Source of the DNA: Paraclostridium tenue | Lineage (GTDB): Bacteria > Bacillota > Clostridia > Peptostreptococcales > Peptostreptococcaceae | Reading direction: 5' to 3' | Length of the DNA: 64,000 nucleotides | NCBI RefSeq assembly: GCF_015668515.1 | Contig: NZ_JADPFO010000001.1 | Location: 1,514,823-1,578,822 of the forward strand | Shown here: positions 56,320 through 64,000 of the stretch, one piece after another | How the letters are laid out: each line of letters starts with the position of its first letter | Numbering within the stretch: position 1 is the first letter of the stretch | Program-made: the position numbers and the translations under genes | Notes under the pieces: model-generated | Seen by the model: the letters and a program-made list of their open reading frames with translations, nothing else | Told to the model about the DNA's origin: nothing | The model's database searches: none

Positions 56320-56342
56320 GACCCTTGATTTTATCAAGGGTC
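56320..56342 (+). terminator. Terminator of rpsT
   Basis: Stem GACCCTTGA / TCAAGGGTC followed by TTTTCTTTT, 22 bp past the stop. Confidence 0.9.
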
Positions 56343-56391
56343 TTTTCTTTTGCCATCATTTCCTCCTATTCTAAACTTTATTGTATAAAAA

Positions 56392-56552
56392 TAAGGAATT
56401 GTTTAAGTTTCAGATTTACCAAGTAACCTAGCGAAGTGTGAATATAGAATTTAACCGACATTTGCAAGCATCTTTTTAGCTTGCATGGAGGAAAATTTTA
56501 TATTCACATGTAGCGCTGATTACGCTATAAATCTATTTTAAACAATTCCTTA
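56392..56552. repeat. Four-helix nested palindromic element
   Basis: A 161-bp element of nested complementary arms: outer TAAGGAATTGTTTAA (56392-56406 with 56538-56552, 15 bp perfect), AGATTT/AAATCT (56412-56417 with 56529-56534), TAGCG/CGCTA (56429-56433 with 56523-56527), a 15-bp GTGAATATAGAATTT arm (56438-56452 with 56493-56507, one G.U) and an inner TGCAAGC hairpin (56463-56485). The outer arm overlaps the holA stop. It could be a miniature inverted-repeat element or a structured RNA; the coding strand cannot be told. Confidence 0.65.
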
Positions 56553-57581
56553 CTGACAATACTTACTTACAAGTATCTCTACTGCAAGAGTATCTTTCAT
56601 TAATCCATTTTTTATTTTAAAATCACTTTCTAATATATAGTTTAACATATCAACTACAATATCATCTGAAAATAATCTACCTTGCTTTAAAGCTTTCGAA
56701 ATTACAAAAGGATGAGCTCCTAATTTTTCTGCAATAACTTTTGATGAATATCCTTGATTTTGAAGTTGTCTTGCTTGCATAACAAGTTTAAATTGTTTAG
56801 AAACCATAGCAAATATTCCAAGAACAGACTCACCTTCTAAAATCATATCTGTAACTATCTTCATAGCATGAGATGAATTTTTACTTCCTATCTCATCTAT
56901 TAATTTAAATATATCATTTTCAACCTTCTTTTGAGATAACTTATCTATTATATATTTTGTTACATTATTGCCTTTACCTACAAATGATCCTATTTTATTA
57001 ATTTCATTTTCTAAATCAGATAAAGTCTTTTCACTATTTTTATCTCTATATCCTTCTTGTTCTATAAAATACATTACTTCAGAATCATTAATAACTACTT
57101 CTCTTTTTTTAAATCTATTTTTAACCCATCTAAATAAGTCCATATCATTTAACTTATCGCAATGGTTTACTATACCAACTTTATTAATCTTTTTAACTAA
57201 ACTCTTTCTCTTATCTACATCTCCGTATACTATAAAAACTATAACAGTTGTATTTGGTATTTTATCTAAATAGTCTATAATTTCAGCTTCATCACTATCT
57301 GAGAAATTCTTTTTCTTACCCTTTAATAATTCAAAGTCTTTTATTATTAATATTTTTTTCTCATCCATAAATGGAAGAGTCTCCGCATTACTTAAAACTT
57401 GATCTAATGTAAGCTCTTTTCCATCAAGGATATCCATATTAAAATCAATCATGCTTTCATTTAAACTTTTTTTACAAGTTTTAATTACATTTTCTAATAA
57501 ATAAAATTCTCTTCCGTAGAAAAGATATACATTTTTAAATTCGTTGTTGTTCATGCTCTTGATGATATCCTTGTAATCCAT
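56550..57581 (-). CDS. holA: DNA polymerase III delta subunit
   Basis: Clamp-loader wrench subunit that opens the sliding clamp. 343 residues with VYLFYGREFYLLE at the N-terminus (degenerate AAA+ fold) and the C-terminal collar domain with the LGAHPFVISKALKQ motif. SD AAGGAG. The start overlaps the comEC reading frame by 47 bp, so translation is probably coupled. The stop codon lies within the nested palindrome. Confidence 0.9.
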   Translation of the reverse strand: MDYKDIIKSMNNNEFKNVYLFYGREFYLLENVIKTCKKSLNESMIDFNMDILDGKELTLDQVLSNAETLPFMDEKKILIIKDFELLKGKKKNFSDSDEAEIIDYLDKIPNTTVIVFIVYGDVDKRKSLVKKINKVGIVNHCDKLNDMDLFRWVKNRFKKREVVINDSEVMYFIEQEGYRDKNSEKTLSDLENEINKIGSFVGKGNNVTKYIIDKLSQKKVENDIFKLIDEIGSKNSSHAMKIVTDMILEGESVLGIFAMVSKQFKLVMQARQLQNQGYSSKVIAEKLGAHPFVISKALKQGRLFSDDIVVDMLNYILESDFKIKNGLMKDTLAVEILVSKYCQ

Positions 57582-58815
57582 TCTTTTGCTCCTTTATCGT
57601 CTTTTTTTCTTTATATATCATATATATTCCTACTAAAATATAGTAAATAATAACAATCAACTTGTTGCTTTTTTCAAATTCAATATAACTAAATTTTAGA
57701 TTATATAAACTTTCTAAAATAATATTTATTTTATCTATTATGAAAGTATTTATTATAACCATAAACTTAGATAAAGTAAAACTCATAGGTAATATTATAA
57801 CACTTATAATACTTATGTATATTATTATACTTAAAAATGGCACAACTACTACATTGCTAATTACAGAAACCAATGATATATTTTTAAAATGTAAATATAC
57901 TATTGGTATAGTTAATATGTTAGCGGCTAAAGTAAGCGCTATTAATTTAAATTTAATCTTAGAATTTATATAACCATAGAAATATATTATAGACAATGTT
58001 GCTAAAAAAGACAATTGAAAACTTATATTATAAATTATATATGGGTTACTTACAACTAAAATTGTACCTATAAAAGATAAACTCGATATCCCATCTGTTC
58101 TTTCATGAATAAATATAGATAAGTAAGATATAACACTACAAACTATAGCTCTAATTATAGAAGGTGATTGTCCAACCATAATACTATATAACCATAATAT
58201 AATAGTTATTATTAAAAGCTTATAAAACCTATTAACTTTTCCTAAACTATATCCTATAATTGTAATTAAAATACTAACATGAAGACCTGATAAAGCTAAG
58301 ATGTGACTTACACCTGTTTTTGAAAACACTTCTTTAAGGCTTTCATCTAAATTTTCTTTTTCTCCTATTAATATTGAATTTATAAATTTGGATTTATCTT
58401 TATATAAATATTTAATTGACTTACTAATTTTATCTTTTACATTAAATAACTTCGAATAAAATAAGTTCTTTTTTACTATATTATAATACTTTATATCTAT
58501 AGTCCCTTCATAACCTTGACTTTTTAAGTATCTTCCATAGTCAAAATCTTCAAATTTTAGATCTTTATAATTTTTAAATTTACCCGTAACTTTTACTACG
58601 CTTCCCGGATTTATATTTACTTTTTTAGAATAATCCTTTATAAGGTAATTATCTAATTTATATTGCGTGTATTTTTCTTTAATCACCTTTTCAGATATGA
58701 GTCCTTCTACAGTTATTAATTTATTTGTTTCATATTCATTTTTATTTTCTAAATTAGTAATAATTAAGCTTATAATTATTACTATAAAAAACACTAATAA
58801 TAATGGCCTTCTCAT
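57535..58815 (-). CDS. comEC: ComEC/Rec2 competence channel, without nuclease domain
   Basis: A 426-residue inner-membrane protein of the DNA-uptake channel family. Residues 1-160 are the DUF4131 N-terminal region with an OB-like part; residues 160-400 are the Competence domain with FSKTGVSHILALSGLHVSI and about eight membrane helices. The C-terminal metallo-beta-lactamase domain of long ComEC proteins is missing; a separate ComEC-like domain is encoded at 62331. Order comEC-holA-rpsT is usual. Confidence 0.88.
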   Translation of the reverse strand: MRRPLLLVFFIVIIISLIITNLENKNEYETNKLITVEGLISEKVIKEKYTQYKLDNYLIKDYSKKVNINPGSVVKVTGKFKNYKDLKFEDFDYGRYLKSQGYEGTIDIKYYNIVKKNLFYSKLFNVKDKISKSIKYLYKDKSKFINSILIGEKENLDESLKEVFSKTGVSHILALSGLHVSILITIIGYSLGKVNRFYKLLIITIILWLYSIMVGQSPSIIRAIVCSVISYLSIFIHERTDGISSLSFIGTILVVSNPYIIYNISFQLSFLATLSIIYFYGYINSKIKFKLIALTLAANILTIPIVYLHFKNISLVSVISNVVVVPFLSIIIYISIISVIILPMSFTLSKFMVIINTFIIDKINIILESLYNLKFSYIEFEKSNKLIVIIYYILVGIYMIYKEKKTIKEQKNGLQGYHQEHEQQRI

Positions 58816-58882
58816 GTATAACTCCTAAATATATATTTTCTAAATTATATACATTCAGATTTTTTTAAATCAAAAATAAAAA

Positions 58883-58917
58883 AATTATAGGATATAAATA
58901 TTTATATCCTATAATTT
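58883..58917 (-). terminator. Terminator after the BMP lipoprotein gene
   Basis: A nearly perfect long AT-rich stem (AAATTATAGGATATAAA and complement) abutting the stop codon, with a T-rich tail on the minus strand. Confidence 0.75.
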
Positions 58918-58923
58918 TTACAA

Positions 58924-59952
58924 TTACTTTGATGATGTAATAGTTATTTTTCCATCTATTATTTTTTTAGTTTGAGTATCAACATAATCTAATATATCTT
59001 TTGATACATTCTTTGATGTAGAAGGAGCTATTCCAACTGCTTTTTCTTTTAATCCATAAACTACTGATTTTCCACCTTCAAAATTGCCATCCTTAATCTT
59101 TGATATAATATCAAATACTCCTATATCCACTCTTTTCATAGCAGAAGTTATAACATTATCAGGTGCTAAACTATTTTGATCCATGTCTACACCTATAGCA
59201 TATTTATTTCTTTCTTTAGCTGATTCTATAGCTCCTGTTCCAACTCCTCCAGCTGCAGAAAATATAACCTCGACTCCTTTTGAATACATTTGATTTGCTA
59301 TTGATTTACCTAAACTTGCATCGTCAAATGAATTTGCATACTGTGATATACATTCAGCATCAGGCTTTCCTTCTTTTACCCCTTTTATAAACCCTTCTTC
59401 AAATCTTGTTATATTAGGTATTTTCATTCCACCTATAAATCCAATTTTATTAGATTCACTCATTTTAGATGCTATTAACCCTACTAAGTATGCTGCTTCT
59501 CTTTCATCAAAAGTCATACATATCATATTTTTAGGAATTTCTTGCCCTTCCTCTTCATAATTATGATCTACTATAACAAACTTTTTATCTGGGTAAAGTT
59601 TAGCTGCATTTAACATAGAGTTTGCTGTCGTATATCCAACACCTACTATTAAATCAGCATCTTCATCTATAAAAGTTTCTATATTTGGCACATAGTCAGA
59701 GTCTTGATTTGATTCTAAATATGTACCCTTTATTTTTAATTCCTTTTTTGCTTTTTCTAACCCTTCTAAAGCAGATTGATTAAAACTTTGATCATTAGCT
59801 CCTCCTTCTCCTAATACAACACCTACAGAAAATTTACTATCTTTACTTTCTGTATTACTTTTTTTATCTTCTTCTTCTTTACTGCATCCAACTGCACTTA
59901 TAGATAATACTGTGATCATAAACACTGTTAGATACTTTCTTAAATTCCTCAT
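58924..59952 (-). CDS. BMP-family substrate-binding lipoprotein
   Basis: 342 residues. Lipoprotein signal with lipobox ISAVGC (cysteine at about residue 23), then the BMP/PnrA fold: VGVVLGEGGANDQSFNQSALEGL, IVGVGYTTA, GFIGGMKIP and FSAAGGVGTGAI. Family members bind purine nucleosides and feed an ABC importer of the RbsA/RbsC type. No permease or ATPase is adjacent. The leader forms a predicted three-way junction. Confidence 0.88.
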   Translation of the reverse strand: MRNLRKYLTVFMITVLSISAVGCSKEEEDKKSNTESKDSKFSVGVVLGEGGANDQSFNQSALEGLEKAKKELKIKGTYLESNQDSDYVPNIETFIDEDADLIVGVGYTTANSMLNAAKLYPDKKFVIVDHNYEEEGQEIPKNMICMTFDEREAAYLVGLIASKMSESNKIGFIGGMKIPNITRFEEGFIKGVKEGKPDAECISQYANSFDDASLGKSIANQMYSKGVEVIFSAAGGVGTGAIESAKERNKYAIGVDMDQNSLAPDNVITSAMKRVDIGVFDIISKIKDGNFEGGKSVVYGLKEKAVGIAPSTSKNVSKDILDYVDTQTKKIIDGKITITSSK

Positions 59953-59986
59953 ATACCCCTCCTTAAATCATTTGACTTCAAGATTA

Positions 59987-60040
59987 TTTTAGCAGCTGTC
60001 TTTACAGTTGTAAATACGCAGATGTATTTACGTTCTAAAA
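59987..60040 (-). promoter_or_regulatory. Three-way-junction leader RNA before the BMP gene
   Basis: On the minus strand: TTTTAG pairs with CTAAAA (6 bp), enclosing two hairpins: TAAATAC / GTATTTA and CAACTGT / ACAGCTG (one G.U). It lies about 35 bp before the start. It resembles a small riboswitch in shape, but I do not recognise the conserved residues of the purine or other known classes. Confidence 0.45.
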
Positions 60041-60048
60041 TCAAAAAT

Positions 60049-60080
60049 ATCCATTATAAGTGAAATCACTTATAATGGAT
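60049..60080 (-). terminator. Terminator after the acetyltransferase gene
   Basis: Perfect 15-bp stem ATCCATTATAAGTGA with its complement, followed by TTTTT on the minus strand. Confidence 0.9.
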
Positions 60081-60088
60081 ACTTTTGA

Positions 60089-61255
60089 TTATACATATTC
60101 ATTTATATAGTTTTCTTTCTTACTAAAAATAGATTTTAATAAGTTTATAGCTTTTGTGTTTTCTTTAGTTTTAGTTATATTTTCTAGGAATAATACTTTT
60201 TCTATATCTATATATGAAAATGCTAATTGACTAATATAATTTATACTTAAACCTATATCAGCTTTTTTATTACTTTTTATTGCTTTCACTTCATTGTCTT
60301 TGACACGTATTTCAAATACATTGTTATTTTCTTTAATTTGATTATCTATAATCTCTATGTAAACACCATCTAAATCATTACATTCTATACTTAAAGTATT
60401 TAAAAATTTTTCTAAATTTATAACTCTACCCATCATAAAAGGTTTAATATTTATCTCACTAGTTTTTAAATTAGGTAATATGTATCTTATACTGTCTATT
60501 ACAGGAGACATTATAGTTACCTTTTTACATTGAGTGTTATGATTATAAATAAACTTTAACATAGACTTTAAAGAACTTATATTTTTATAGCATATTTCTC
60601 TTATAAACATTGTATCTTCCATAATAAAGTATATTATATATCCTTCATAATTTTCTTCTTTATGTATATACATATGTCCATTTTCACACTTTATTTCTTT
60701 GAATAAATTTTCATAGTAATTTTTATCTCTAACAACGTATCCATTTGTATTTAATAAAAATTCATTATATATATCCATCATATAGTTTATATGATTATTA
60801 GTTATTTTCTCAAAATCGCCAACTATTTTAAATTGTTTTAACTCTTCTATATTTAACTTATATTCTATTTTATCATAACAATGTTCATATCCATACTTTT
60901 TATATAATCTATAATCTATAGGCATAAGTAAAGAAACTAACTGATCTTTTTTATAAAGTTCATTTAATGCAAAGTCCATCATATCTTTCATGTAACCTTT
61001 GCCTCTAGCATTTGGATATGTTGATACTCCCACTACGTAAGACGTGTCATAAATTTTATTATTTAAATTTATTTTATATTGATTTAATTGAAGAGATGAC
61101 ATTAATTCATCATTCTCCTCAATTAATATAGTATTTTCCGGTTTATATTTATTGTCAAAATAATAATTAACAAATCCTTCTTCATCCCCAAAACAATAAT
61201 TCCATATATCCTTAATATTTTCTAAATCCTTTTCTATAGCATATCTTATATTCAT
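60089..61255 (-). CDS. Eis-like GNAT acetyltransferase with sterol-carrier-like tail
   Basis: 388 residues. The N-terminal GNAT domain (1-150) has the acetyl-CoA loop VSTYPNARGKGYMKDMMDFA and the following YRLYKKYGYEHCYDKIEY; a second GNAT-like half and a C-terminal SCP2-like domain (about 285-385) follow. This is the Eis/YobR layout, where the enzymes acetylate aminoglycosides or other amines; the substrate here is unknown. The start has SD GGAGG within the end of the DUF2156 gene, so the two overlap. Confidence 0.82.
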   Translation of the reverse strand: MNIRYAIEKDLENIKDIWNYCFGDEEGFVNYYFDNKYKPENTILIEENDELMSSLQLNQYKINLNNKIYDTSYVVGVSTYPNARGKGYMKDMMDFALNELYKKDQLVSLLMPIDYRLYKKYGYEHCYDKIEYKLNIEELKQFKIVGDFEKITNNHINYMMDIYNEFLLNTNGYVVRDKNYYENLFKEIKCENGHMYIHKEENYEGYIIYFIMEDTMFIREICYKNISSLKSMLKFIYNHNTQCKKVTIMSPVIDSIRYILPNLKTSEINIKPFMMGRVINLEKFLNTLSIECNDLDGVYIEIIDNQIKENNNVFEIRVKDNEVKAIKSNKKADIGLSINYISQLAFSYIDIEKVLFLENITKTKENTKAINLLKSIFSKKENYINEYV

Positions 61256-61256
61256 A

Positions 61257-62162
61257 TTATGCCTCCATAACTGTGTACTTTTCAACAAACTTGCATGGAT
61301 GATATGAAAGTTTAGCTTTTCTAAGTCCTTCAATTCCTAAATCTTCTTCTCTATTAACAAATTCAACATCTTTAAATTCATGAACTAAGAATTGTTGATT
61401 TATATATGGGTATAATCCTCTTATTTCAGGATTAGCTTTTTCTATATGAATTACAGCCATATTTTCATTTATGTTTTCTCCTATTGTAAATGCTTCCAAT
61501 TTAGAATCTATATATATACCCGCTATCTTTACATCTTGTTTTAATACATCATAATTATCAAATATTTTTTTTACCCCTATAAACTCATCATCTATTCCAT
61601 CATCAGTATCCCCATGCTCAGCTTTATTATTAGCCCAAGCTTTTAAAAGATCTATACACTGATCAAAATCTTTTTCTTCAAGCTTTTTATATTCAAATCT
61701 TCCTTCATATTCTTTTAAGAAATAATTTATGTGATTTCTTTTCTTTTGATTTTTTCTACCTGCTAAAGTTCTTAAACTTTCCGCATCATATACATAATCA
61801 AAATAATCTCTTTCTTCTATATATTTAAATTTACCTGGATAATCCTTTTGTAAAAGCTCTACGACCTCTTTAGTTACAGCTCTTAGATATATTTGATGAT
61901 CTTCTGTTTTAAAATAATTAATCATAAAATCTAGTGCTTTATGAATTTTATCCTTTTTAGCAAGTGGTAATACAGAGAATCTATCTCCTTCATATTCACC
62001 AACTATTATTGCAAACTCATCCCCTATATAATAACTAGTTTTATATGTGTGCCTCCACATATACAAGGTGGTAAAACAATACTCACAAGCTTCGTAGTCT
62101 ACTGAATTAAAGTAAGGTCTCAATTCCTCATATGCATTTATGTCAATCTCTTTAAAAATCAT
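61257..62162 (-). CDS. DUF2156 family protein (LPG synthase C-terminal-like)
   Basis: 301 residues resembling the DUF2156 domain, the soluble part of lysyl-phosphatidylglycerol synthases (two GNAT-like halves). Seen in IDINAYEELRPYFNSVDYEACEY, GRKNQKKRNHINYF and INQQFLVHEFKDVEFVNREEDLG. SD AAAGGAG. The following Eis-like gene overlaps its end, so the pair may acylate or modify a common substrate; this is inference. Confidence 0.78.
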   Translation of the reverse strand: MIFKEIDINAYEELRPYFNSVDYEACEYCFTTLYMWRHTYKTSYYIGDEFAIIVGEYEGDRFSVLPLAKKDKIHKALDFMINYFKTEDHQIYLRAVTKEVVELLQKDYPGKFKYIEERDYFDYVYDAESLRTLAGRKNQKKRNHINYFLKEYEGRFEYKKLEEKDFDQCIDLLKAWANNKAEHGDTDDGIDDEFIGVKKIFDNYDVLKQDVKIAGIYIDSKLEAFTIGENINENMAVIHIEKANPEIRGLYPYINQQFLVHEFKDVEFVNREEDLGIEGLRKAKLSYHPCKFVEKYTVMEA

Positions 62163-62330
62163 AATTAATTCTCCTTTTGATACTTTTTATATATTTAATT
62201 TTTCACTCTAAATAATTACCAAATATATGAATTAAGTTTCTTTTAATAGTCAAAACTATTAAACAATTGCTTTATTAATTAATATTGACTTTATACATAC
62301 AATATAAACAGGTAATGATTGGAGTAAAAA

Positions 62331-63155
62331 ATGAAAAAAATTACAGTTTTAATATTTATTATAATAACACTTTTCGTTGGTTGTAGCAAAGCCCCATCAC
62401 TATCCATACATATAATAGATGTTGGACAAGGTGATAGTATATTAATACAAACACCTAATAATTCTAATATATTGGTTGATGGTGGTAATGAAGACAGTTC
62501 ACTTATTATAAAAAATTTTCTTAAAAGTAAAAAAGTAAAAAACATAGATTTCATAATAGCAACGCACCCTGATACAGATCATATCGGAAGTTTAGATGAT
62601 ATAATAGATAAATTTGATGTTTCAAAAGTTTACCTACCAAACAAAGAAACTAAAAGTGACTCCTATTATAATTTAATACAATCTTGCAATAAGAAAAGTA
62701 TAAATCCTCAATACTTGTCTAGAGGAGATATAATAAGTCTGGATAGTAATATAAAATTAACTGTTCTAAATCCTTCTTATACCCATACAGATAACAATTC
62801 AAACTCTATAGTTTTTAAATTAGACTATAATAACAAATCATTTTTATTTACAGGAGATTGTACATATGAAAATGAAATAGATATTATAAATAATTTTAAT
62901 CTTGAAGATGTAGACTTTTTAAAAATATCTCACCATGGGAGTAAAAATTCTTCTAGTCAAGAATTTTTATATGCAGTATCTCCTGATGTAGCTGCCATAT
63001 CGTGTGGATATGATAATCAATATGGTCATCCTCATAAAGATACACTTTTAAGATTAACTCAAACCAATACAAAAGTCTATAGAACTGACAAACAAGGTCA
63101 TATATCTTTTTACAGTGACGGGGAAACTATAACTACTACTTCTCCTCCTAAATAA
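62331..63155 (+). CDS. ComEC-like metallo-beta-lactamase lipoprotein
   Basis: 274 residues with a lipoprotein signal (lipobox TLFVGC, cysteine near residue 18) and a metallo-beta-lactamase domain of the ComEC/Rec2 C-terminal type: IIDVGQGDSILIQ, ATHPDTDHIGS (metal His/Asp cluster), FTGDCT and ISHHGSKNSSS. Exported, it could degrade DNA outside the membrane, the job of the nuclease domain of long ComEC proteins. The short ComEC at 57535 lacks this domain. SD TTGGAG. Confidence 0.88.
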   Translation: MKKITVLIFIIITLFVGCSKAPSLSIHIIDVGQGDSILIQTPNNSNILVDGGNEDSSLIIKNFLKSKKVKNIDFIIATHPDTDHIGSLDDIIDKFDVSKVYLPNKETKSDSYYNLIQSCNKKSINPQYLSRGDIISLDSNIKLTVLNPSYTHTDNNSNSIVFKLDYNNKSFLFTGDCTYENEIDIINNFNLEDVDFLKISHHGSKNSSSQEFLYAVSPDVAAISCGYDNQYGHPHKDTLLRLTQTNTKVYRTDKQGHISFYSDGETITTTSPPK

Positions 63156-63170
63156 TCTTAATTAAAATAA

Positions 63171-63208
63171 AAAAGGTAACAGTATAGCTTAGCTTCATGT
63201 TACCCTTT
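63171..63208. terminator. Terminator between the MBL lipoprotein and tcdA
   Basis: Stem AAAAGGTAACA / TGTTACCCTTTT with one bulged base, between convergent genes. Confidence 0.75.
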
Positions 63209-63217
63209 TAAATCAAA

Positions 63218-63922
63218 TTATTTTATTAAATCATTTATTACTACAGAAGCTATTGTAAGTCCTGCTACAGATGGCACAAATGATATACTTCCTGGAGTTA
63301 TTTTTTTGCCATTCATTATTCTCTCTTTTAACTCTATTGGTTTTTCTGTTGAATAAACAACTTTTAATTTTTTTATCTTTCTATCTCTTAATTCTTTTCT
63401 AACCACTTTAGCAAGTGGACACATTTGAGTTTTGTGTATATCAGTAACAACAATTTTAGTAGGATCTAATTTATTACCCATTCCCATAGAACTAATTATA
63501 GTTAAATTCTTTTTAACACAACTTTCTATTAAATGTATTTTTGAGCTTACCATATCTATAGCATCAACTACATAATCATAATCTCCACTTAATAACTCAT
63601 CACTATTTTCTGCTGTATACATAGACTTTATAGCTTTTATATCTATGTCTGGATTTATATCTAATATTCTCTCCTTCATAACATCTACTTTATCTTTTCC
63701 TACAGTTGAATGAAGTGCCGGAAGCTGTCTATTTATATTAGTTATATCAACATCATCAAAATCTACTATAGTCATTTTTCCAACTCCAGCTCTTGCTATA
63801 GCTTCAGCTGCAAAACTTCCTACCCCACCTACTCCAAAAATTAAAACATTGGAATTTTTTAATTTTTCTACTCCTTCATTTCCAACTATAAGAGCTGTTC
63901 TAGTTCTAAAATTCTTATCCAT
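63218..63922 (-). CDS. tcdA: tRNA threonylcarbamoyladenosine dehydratase TcdA
   Basis: E1-like enzyme that cyclises t6A to ct6A at position 37 of ANN-decoding tRNAs, using ATP. 234 residues with the ThiF/MoeB nucleotide loop IFGVGGVGSFAAEAIARAGVG, the VDFDDVDITNINRQ motif and SSMGMGNKLDPTK; it lacks a zinc-ribbon cysteine set, as TcdA proteins do. SD AAGGAGA. Its start is 78 bp from the window edge. Confidence 0.9.
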   Translation of the reverse strand: MDKNFRTRTALIVGNEGVEKLKNSNVLIFGVGGVGSFAAEAIARAGVGKMTIVDFDDVDITNINRQLPALHSTVGKDKVDVMKERILDINPDIDIKAIKSMYTAENSDELLSGDYDYVVDAIDMVSSKIHLIESCVKKNLTIISSMGMGNKLDPTKIVVTDIHKTQMCPLAKVVRKELRDRKIKKLKVVYSTEKPIELKERIMNGKKITPGSISFVPSVAGLTIASVVINDLIK

Positions 63923-64000
63923 ATTTATTATGTCTCCTTGATGTAATTTTTTCTATATATAAGAATATAATTTAATATCTATTAATTAACCCACTATCCC

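Overview
This 64 kb window is low-GC Firmicute DNA. It most likely comes from a spore-forming anaerobe of the Clostridia, probably the Peptostreptococcaceae (relatives of Clostridioides, Romboutsia, Paraclostridium or Terrisporobacter). The reasons are the very AT-rich intergenic DNA, sporulation and germination genes (yqfC, yqfD, spoIIP, gpr), a two-subunit glycyl-tRNA synthetase, a PPDK/PPDK-regulator pair and the conserved order of housekeeping genes. The genus is an inference. No rRNA, tRNA, CRISPR array, insertion sequence or prophage was recognised. Nearly all genes lie on the minus strand.

Layout. (1) 1-18.2 kb is conserved core, read right to left: prmA-rsmE-mtaB-hinT, rpsU-yqeY, a tspO insertion, yqfC-yqfD-phoH-ybeY-dgkA/PAP2-cdd-era-mgtE, yqzL-recO-UBA protein, glyQ-glyS, then the ccpN-like regulator-ppsR and the 5' part of ppdK. 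pgpH, usually between phoH and ybeY, is absent there. (2) About 19.3-43.6 kb is an accessory block between dnaJ and prmA, which usually adjoin. It holds short, separately terminated units: a DUF4003 protein, acetyltransferases, PAP2 phosphatase, a MerR regulator with a divergent acetyltransferase, VanZ, MgtC, a PQQ-type sugar dehydrogenase homologue, YmaF, a GntP permease, an orphan PotD, small conserved proteins, a DUF2935 protein, an operon of two membrane proteins plus two M20 hydrolases with a regulator beside it, a HAD phosphatase and a dicarboxylate symporter gene broken by one in-frame TGA. (3) 43.9-58.8 kb is core again: hemW-hrcA-grpE-dnaK-dnaJ with a perfect CIRCE, an amino acid permease, lepA, spoIIP-gpr, rpsT (plus strand), holA and a short comEC. 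(4) 58.9-64 kb has a BMP-family lipoprotein, a DUF2156/acetyltransferase pair, a ComEC-like metallo-beta-lactamase lipoprotein and tcdA.

How the genes fit together: the core groups cover translation and ribosome maturation (glyQS, era, ybeY, rsmE, prmA, mtaB, lepA, rpsU, rpsT), heat-shock protein folding under HrcA, spore morphogenesis and germination, and control of pyruvate/PEP conversion (ccpN-like, ppsR, ppdK). The accessory block is mostly transport, envelope and small stress-type proteins. Its best candidate for an under-described system is the regulator/membrane-protein pair/M20 hydrolase operon at 36.5-40.7 kb, possibly with the adjoining AbgB-like gene. The most unusual sequence-level signals are a four-helix nested palindrome between rpsT and holA, the in-frame TGA with a SECIS-like hairpin in the symporter gene, a three-way-junction leader before the BMP lipoprotein, and a probable ATT start codon in the ccpN-like gene.
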